This document shows positions 5,950 to 8,800 of a stretch of DNA of 8,800 nucleotides, one piece after another. Source of the stretch: Treponema sp. (lineage in GTDB: Bacteria; Spirochaetota; Spirochaetia; Treponematales; Breznakiellaceae); assembly GCA_031264395.1 (NCBI GenBank), contig JAISEB010000165.1, positions 1 to 8,800 of the forward strand, read 5' to 3'. Below the pieces are notes generated by a model, which saw only the letters and a program-made list of their open reading frames with translations, was not told the origin of the DNA and made no database searches. The translations under genes and the position numbers were made by a program. Numbering within the stretch: the stretch's first letter is position 1; each line of letters begins with the position of its first letter.

Positions 5950-7341
5950 ATGGTGAACACAGGAAACATTATACAGATTGTAGGACCCGTTGTGGATGTG
6001 CGTTTCGGGGAAGGGGAAATTCCCGCCATCCTGAACGCGCTTGAGATAACAGGAAGCGCGCTTAAAGCGCCTGTGGTGCTGGAAGTGCTGCAGCATATAG
6101 GAGACGGCTGCGTACGCTGCGTCGCAATGTCCGCCACGGAAGGACTTGCCCGCGGAATGGAGGCGGCGGACACAGGCGGCCCCATACAAGCGCCGGTGGG
6201 CGAAGAGGTCCTTGGCCGCATGTTCAGCGTTACCGGAAAAGCGATAGACAACAAGGGCCCATTTACGGCGTCGAAATACGCGTCAATACACAGGGAGGCC
6301 CCGTCTTTTGCCGAACAGCGTCCGGCGGTGGAAGTGTTTGAAACGGGGATCAAAGTCATCGATCTTGTCGCGCCCTACGCGAAGGGCGGGAAGATCGGGC
6401 TCTTCGGCGGGGCGGGCGTCGGCAAGACCGTGGTAATCATGGAACTCATCCGCAACATTGCCACGGAACATTCGGGCTATTCCGTCTTTTCGGGAGTCGG
6501 AGAACGTTCCCGCGAAGGGGCGGATCTCTGGAAGGAGATGAACGAATCGGGGGTTATAGACAAGACCGCCCTCGTGTTCGGGCAGATGAACGAGCCGCCG
6601 GGCGCCCGCATGAGGGTTGCCCTTGCCGGGCTTACCATGGCGGAGCACTTCCGCGACGAGGGCGGCCAGGACGTGCTTCTTTTTATCGATAATATCTTCC
6701 GCTTTATTCAGGCCGGTGCGGAAGTTTCCGCGCTCCTGGGCCGCATACCAAGCGCGGTCGGTTACCAGCCGACGCTGGCAAACGAGATGGGGAGCCTTGA
6801 GGAACGCATCGCCAGCACGTCCAGGGGTTCCATTACCAGCATACAGGCCGTCTATGTTCCCGCCGACGATCTTACCGATCCCGCGCCCGCGACCACCTTC
6901 GCGCATCTTGATGCCACCACGACCCTTTCGCGCAAGATCGTCGAGCTGGGGATCTACCCCTCCGTTGATCCGCTGGCGTCAGGATCGCGCATCCTCGATC
7001 CCGCCGTTGTCGGCGATGAACATTACAAAACCGCGCGGAGATGCCAGCAGATACTGCAGCGCTACAAGGAACTGCAGGACATCATCGCCATTCTGGGCAT
7101 GGATGAACTTTCCGCCGAAGACAAACTCGTCGTGGCCCGCGCCCGCAAGGTGCAGCGCTTTTTCAGCCAGCCCTTCTTTGTGGCGGAAAAATTCACCGGC
7201 ATTTCCGGCCGCTATGTGCCGGTAAAGGAAACGGTAAAGGGCTTCAAAATGATACTCGACGGCGAATGTGATTCCCTTCCGGAGCAGGCGTTCTACATGG
7301 CGGGAAACATGGACGATGTCATGGAAAAGGCGAAAGGCTAA
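5950..7341 (+). CDS. atpD: ATP synthase F1 subunit beta (catalytic)
   Basis: 463 residues, normal. Beta holds the three catalytic sites for ATP synthesis or hydrolysis. Visible are the beta-barrel start (GNIIQIVGPVVDVRF), Walker A GGAGVGKT (153-160, catalytic lysine K159), the general-base glutamate E185 in GVGERSREG, Walker B DVLLFIDNIFRF (241-252), ALLGRIPSAVGYQPTLA (261-277), and GMDELSAEDK of the DELSEED torque region. All catalytic residues are intact. The ATG follows AGGGGCAGG, 9 bp after atpG. The stop overlaps the atpC start by one base (TAATG). Neighbours and length leave no serious alternative to an F-type beta subunit; it is too short for a V/A-type A subunit. Confidence 0.98.
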   Translation: MVNTGNIIQIVGPVVDVRFGEGEIPAILNALEITGSALKAPVVLEVLQHIGDGCVRCVAMSATEGLARGMEAADTGGPIQAPVGEEVLGRMFSVTGKAIDNKGPFTASKYASIHREAPSFAEQRPAVEVFETGIKVIDLVAPYAKGGKIGLFGGAGVGKTVVIMELIRNIATEHSGYSVFSGVGERSREGADLWKEMNESGVIDKTALVFGQMNEPPGARMRVALAGLTMAEHFRDEGGQDVLLFIDNIFRFIQAGAEVSALLGRIPSAVGYQPTLANEMGSLEERIASTSRGSITSIQAVYVPADDLTDPAPATTFAHLDATTTLSRKIVELGIYPSVDPLASGSRILDPAVVGDEHYKTARRCQQILQRYKELQDIIAILGMDELSAEDKLVVARARKVQRFFSQPFFVAEKFTGISGRYVPVKETVKGFKMILDGECDSLPEQAFYMAGNMDDVMEKAKG

Positions 7342-7754
7342 TGGCGGAGCTTTTTCCCTTTGAGGTGCATACCCCCTACCGGCTTTTTTATTCGGGCAGA
7401 ATAGAGGCCCTTACCCTTACCCTGGCCGACGGCGAAATTTGCGTATACGCGAACCATTCGTTTTTTACTTCTCCCGTGCGGACGGGAATACTGACCATCA
7501 GGGACGGCGAAGGGAAGAAGAGAACGGCCTTTATATCAGAGGGAATACTCGAGGTAAAAAGCCACAAGACAGTCCTCATGGCGGACGCCGCCGAATGGCC
7601 CGAAGAAATTGACGGCGAGCGGGCCCTTGCCGCCAAAAAACGGGCCCTTGAAATGCTTGAAACGGCGATGCTGAAATTTGAAACAAATAACGCAAAAGCG
7701 TCCCTCGCGCGGGCCGAAACAAGGCTCAGGGCCAGGGAAACGGCGGGACTATAG
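7341..7754 (+). CDS. atpC: ATP synthase F1 subunit epsilon
   Basis: 137 residues, normal for a full-length epsilon. It couples gamma to the c-ring and can inhibit ATP hydrolysis. The N-terminal beta-sandwich (about 1-88) shows FEVHTPYRLFYSGRIEALTL, then GEICVYANHSFFTSPVRTGI, in place of the common HAP(L/Y) loop. The C-terminal helical hairpin (about 89-134) is present, with IDGERALAAKKRAL and ARAETRLRAR. I90-D91-x-x-R94-A95 fits the I/L-D-x-x-R-A pattern described for ATP-binding epsilon subunits, so nucleotide-sensitive inhibition is possible. It starts on the atpD stop (TAATG), so coupled translation is likely. It is the last gene of the operon. Confidence 0.94.
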   Translation: MAELFPFEVHTPYRLFYSGRIEALTLTLADGEICVYANHSFFTSPVRTGILTIRDGEGKKRTAFISEGILEVKSHKTVLMADAAEWPEEIDGERALAAKKRALEMLETAMLKFETNNAKASLARAETRLRARETAGL

Positions 7755-7817
7755 GGGCGGTGTTGGCAGGGCGCGCCGAAAATTATTCTCAGCCGCTAAA
7801 ATGTAGTAAAAAACTTT

Positions 7818-7847
7818 TAACGCAAGAGTGCCGGGGCGCCGAATTTG
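7818..7847 (+). repeat. left copy of ~30-nt direct repeat around the PD-(D/E)XK gene
   Basis: This copy begins TAACGCAAGAGTG and ends GCCGAATTTG. It matches the 29-nt copy at 8556-8584 at about 22 of 30 aligned positions, with 12 of the first 13 identical. Together the two copies bracket the minus-strand gene at 7878-8504. The left copy overlaps the hairpin at 7832-7861. Confidence 0.4.
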
Positions 7848-7861
7848 ATAAACGGCCCCCG
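7832..7861. terminator. GC-rich hairpin between convergent genes
   Basis: CGGGGCGCCG (7832-7841) pairs with CGGCCCCCG (7853-7861): nine base pairs with one bulged C and an 11-base A/T-rich loop. It lies 78 bp after the atpC stop and 17 bp after the stop of the leftward gene. It is the best termination candidate for either direction, but no run of T follows on either strand, so it may instead be a 3'-end-protecting structure or need Rho. Confidence 0.35.
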
Positions 7862-7877
7862 CGCGAGAGGGTTTGTC

Positions 7878-8504
7878 TCACCATTCACGGGGGTGGTATT
7901 TACCTTCCGGTTTGGTGATAGTAAAGGTATCACCGGAAGGCTCAATCACATAAAAGCCGTTTTTCATGGCATAGTTTTTTTCGCTCTCGCTGAAAACTAC
8001 CCCCGCGACAGCGCCCAGATACACCCGTTTGTCATCGTGTAAATCCGCGTATTTGCGCAGTTTTTCCATGCGCTCCATGTGGCCGTGTATATCATCAATA
8101 TTGGGCTTGCTCTTAATCTCCACAGCCATCACTTTATCGCCGTTTTCCAGCAGCGCGTCAACTTCCGTGAATATATCATGTTCCCTGTCCTTGATTTCCG
8201 TGCGGTTTGCTTTGGTAAAGGTAAACCCCAGCTCTTCAAATTTCACCACTAGGTTCGGCAGAACCATATACTCAACCATATCGCCGAAACGGTTGGTAAG
8301 CTCCCCGAGCTTCTTGTCGGTTGCCTTCATCTGCCGGTTGGTTTCTTCCATCATGCGGTCCATATGGTCATGCCGCTGGGCGGTTTCTTCCATCATACGG
8401 TCATGCAGCCGGGCATTTTCTTTTATCTGCTCGTTAGTGGCCTGTATCGCGGCCCAGACCTTCTCAAAGGTCAGTCCTTCGTCTATGATTTGTGTTTGCC
8501 CCAT
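7878..8504 (-). CDS. coiled-coil protein with PD-(D/E)XK nuclease-like domain
   Basis: 208 residues, no signal peptide. The start (complement of 8502-8504) has AGGAG (8512-8516) seven bases upstream. Residues about 12-75 form a charged coiled coil containing a 14-residue tandem repeat, with DRMMEET at 35-41 and again at 49-55. The C-terminal half looks like a PD-(D/E)XK nuclease fold: an alpha-helix, GFTFTKANRTEIKDREHD, then catalytic-type FTEVDALLE (D116) followed 13 residues later by AVEIKSK (E129-x-K131). This resembles the DUF3782-like coiled-coil/PD-(D/E)XK proteins found in several bacteria and archaea. Whether it cuts DNA is unknown. It is convergent with the atp operon, has lower GC than that operon, and is bracketed by direct repeats, which suggests a separate acquisition. 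Confidence 0.88.
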   Translation of the reverse strand: MGQTQIIDEGLTFEKVWAAIQATNEQIKENARLHDRMMEETAQRHDHMDRMMEETNRQMKATDKKLGELTNRFGDMVEYMVLPNLVVKFEELGFTFTKANRTEIKDREHDIFTEVDALLENGDKVMAVEIKSKPNIDDIHGHMERMEKLRKYADLHDDKRVYLGAVAGVVFSESEKNYAMKNGFYVIEPSGDTFTITKPEGKYHPREW

Positions 8505-8522
8505 AACTCCACTCCTGCCTTA

Positions 8523-8551
8523 ACTATACCCCTTTTCCGGCCCTTTGGAAA
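8523..8551 (-). promoter_or_regulatory. candidate promoter for the PD-(D/E)XK gene
   Basis: On the minus strand: TTTCCA (8551-8546, four of six -35 positions), 17 bases, then TATAGT (8528-8523, five of six -10 positions). The predicted start near 8516 leaves a very short leader that begins at the AGGAG site, so either the promoter is slightly misplaced or the leader is minimal. Confidence 0.35.
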
Positions 8552-8556
8552 GGGGT
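8528..8556. promoter_or_regulatory. palindrome over the leftward promoter
   Basis: ACCCCTTTTCC (8528-8538) pairs with GGAAAGGGGT (8547-8556): ten base pairs with one bulged T and an 8-base loop. It fills the space between and across the -10 and -35 boxes of the candidate promoter. It could be a repressor operator, or part of a palindromic intergenic repeat. On RNA from the + strand it could also act as a hairpin, but no T-run follows. Confidence 0.4.
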
Positions 8557-8584
8557 AACGCAAGGGTGTCCTCCGCCAAATTCG
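8556..8584 (+). repeat. right copy of ~30-nt direct repeat around the PD-(D/E)XK gene
   Basis: This copy begins TAACGCAAGGGTG and ends GCCAAATTCG; it is the partner of the copy at 7818-7847, in the same orientation. It starts at the last base of the palindrome at 8528-8556. Confidence 0.4.
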
Positions 8585-8684
8585 CGTAGCGCCCTAACTC
8601 CTCCCTCCACCCCTCACCCTTCATGGGAGTATGCACCATACCCCCCCGGAAGCCCATACCCTGAGCATCCCAGGTTTACGGCCT
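8585..8684. other. non-coding C-rich tract with a small hairpin
   Basis: No convincing gene on either strand. 8592-8620 is nearly all C and T on the + strand. 8625-8645 can fold as GGGAGTATG over CATACCCCC with a 3-base loop and one A-C mismatch. The function is unknown. Confidence 0.4.
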
Positions 8685-8711
8685 AAAAGCTCCTTGCGGG
8701 AAGGGGCTTTT
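8685..8711. terminator. strong hairpin with flanking A4/T4, possible bidirectional terminator
   Basis: AAAAGCTCCTT (8685-8695) pairs with AAGGGGCTTTT (8701-8711) over 11 bp with one G-U pair and a 5-base loop GCGGG. The stem ends in A4/T4, so either transcript would end in U4. No + strand gene lies just upstream, so the most natural client is a minus-strand gene entering from beyond 8800. Confidence 0.5.
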
Positions 8712-8752
8712 ACTTATATAAGACCACAGGTTACCGGGCTTTAGGAATTATA

Positions 8753-8781
8753 ACCACAGAGATACACGGAGTAACACGGAG
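8753..8781 (+). repeat. 10-nt periodic repeat, second family member
   Basis: Three consecutive units, ACCACAGAG (8753), ATACACGGAG (8762) and TAACACGGAG (8772), preceded by GAATTATA. They match the three units at 701-728 in order, orientation and spacing, and those are preceded by GAATTCAAAATA. This is probably one arm of an element like 684-847 whose remainder lies beyond the window. Confidence 0.5.
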
Positions 8782-8800
8782 GTTTGGCTAAAACCCGATT

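Noticed and set aside
1442..7754. N-type (Na+) ATPase operon
   Set aside because: Gene order is the canonical a-c-b-delta-alpha-gamma-beta-epsilon with delta present, not beta-epsilon first, and the c subunit lacks the Na+ ligands.
8029..8523. 164-codon + strand frame opposite the PD-(D/E)XK gene
   Set aside because: A Ser/Ile/Phe-rich antisense shadow; the minus strand carries the recognisable motifs and ribosome site.

Overview
The window holds a complete F-type (F0F1) ATP synthase operon on the + strand, in the order a-c-b-delta-alpha-gamma-beta-epsilon (atpBEFHAGDC, 1442-7754). It is preceded by one small soluble helical protein (906-1421) that appears to be the first gene of the same transcript. 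Two unrelated minus-strand genes flank the block. At the left edge is the N-terminal part of a lipoprotein with an Ig-like domain (1-496, running off the window). At the right is a coiled-coil protein with a PD-(D/E)XK nuclease-like core (7878-8504).

Host: GC content is moderate to high. The lipoprotein with a bacterial Ig-like domain followed by a GPAGGIIFY segment, the PD-(D/E)XK/coiled-coil gene and the abundant short palindromic repeats recall spirochaetes of the termite-gut Treponema type. This is inference from protein style, not proof. Most treponemes I know of rely on V/A-type ATPases, so a full F-type operon would be notable if the host assignment holds.

Layout. 1-496: lipoprotein, minus strand, with a good Shine-Dalgarno and a promoter at 550-578. 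497-905: no gene. It holds that promoter, an AT-rich dyad at 527-550, a 164-bp element with near-perfect terminal inverted repeats (684-847), and a promoter at 871-899 pointing right. 906-7754: tightly packed operon with gaps of -1 to 73 bp. 7755-7877: short convergent intergenic region with a GC-rich hairpin. 7878-8504: PD-(D/E)XK gene, bracketed by two diverged copies of a ~30-nt direct repeat. 8505-8800: no gene. It holds a promoter and palindrome for the leftward gene, a C-rich tract, a strong 11-bp hairpin resembling a terminator, and a second copy of the 10-nt periodic repeat family seen at 701-728.

Function: the eight atp products make one rotary enzyme. Subunits a, b and c form the membrane ion path and stator; delta, alpha, gamma, beta and epsilon form the catalytic head and rotor stalk. 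All key catalytic residues are present. The c subunit lacks the Na+-site residues Gln and Ser, so proton coupling is predicted. The usual atpI is not in front of atpB; its place is taken by the RsbRD_N-like protein, the most interesting gene-level oddity here.
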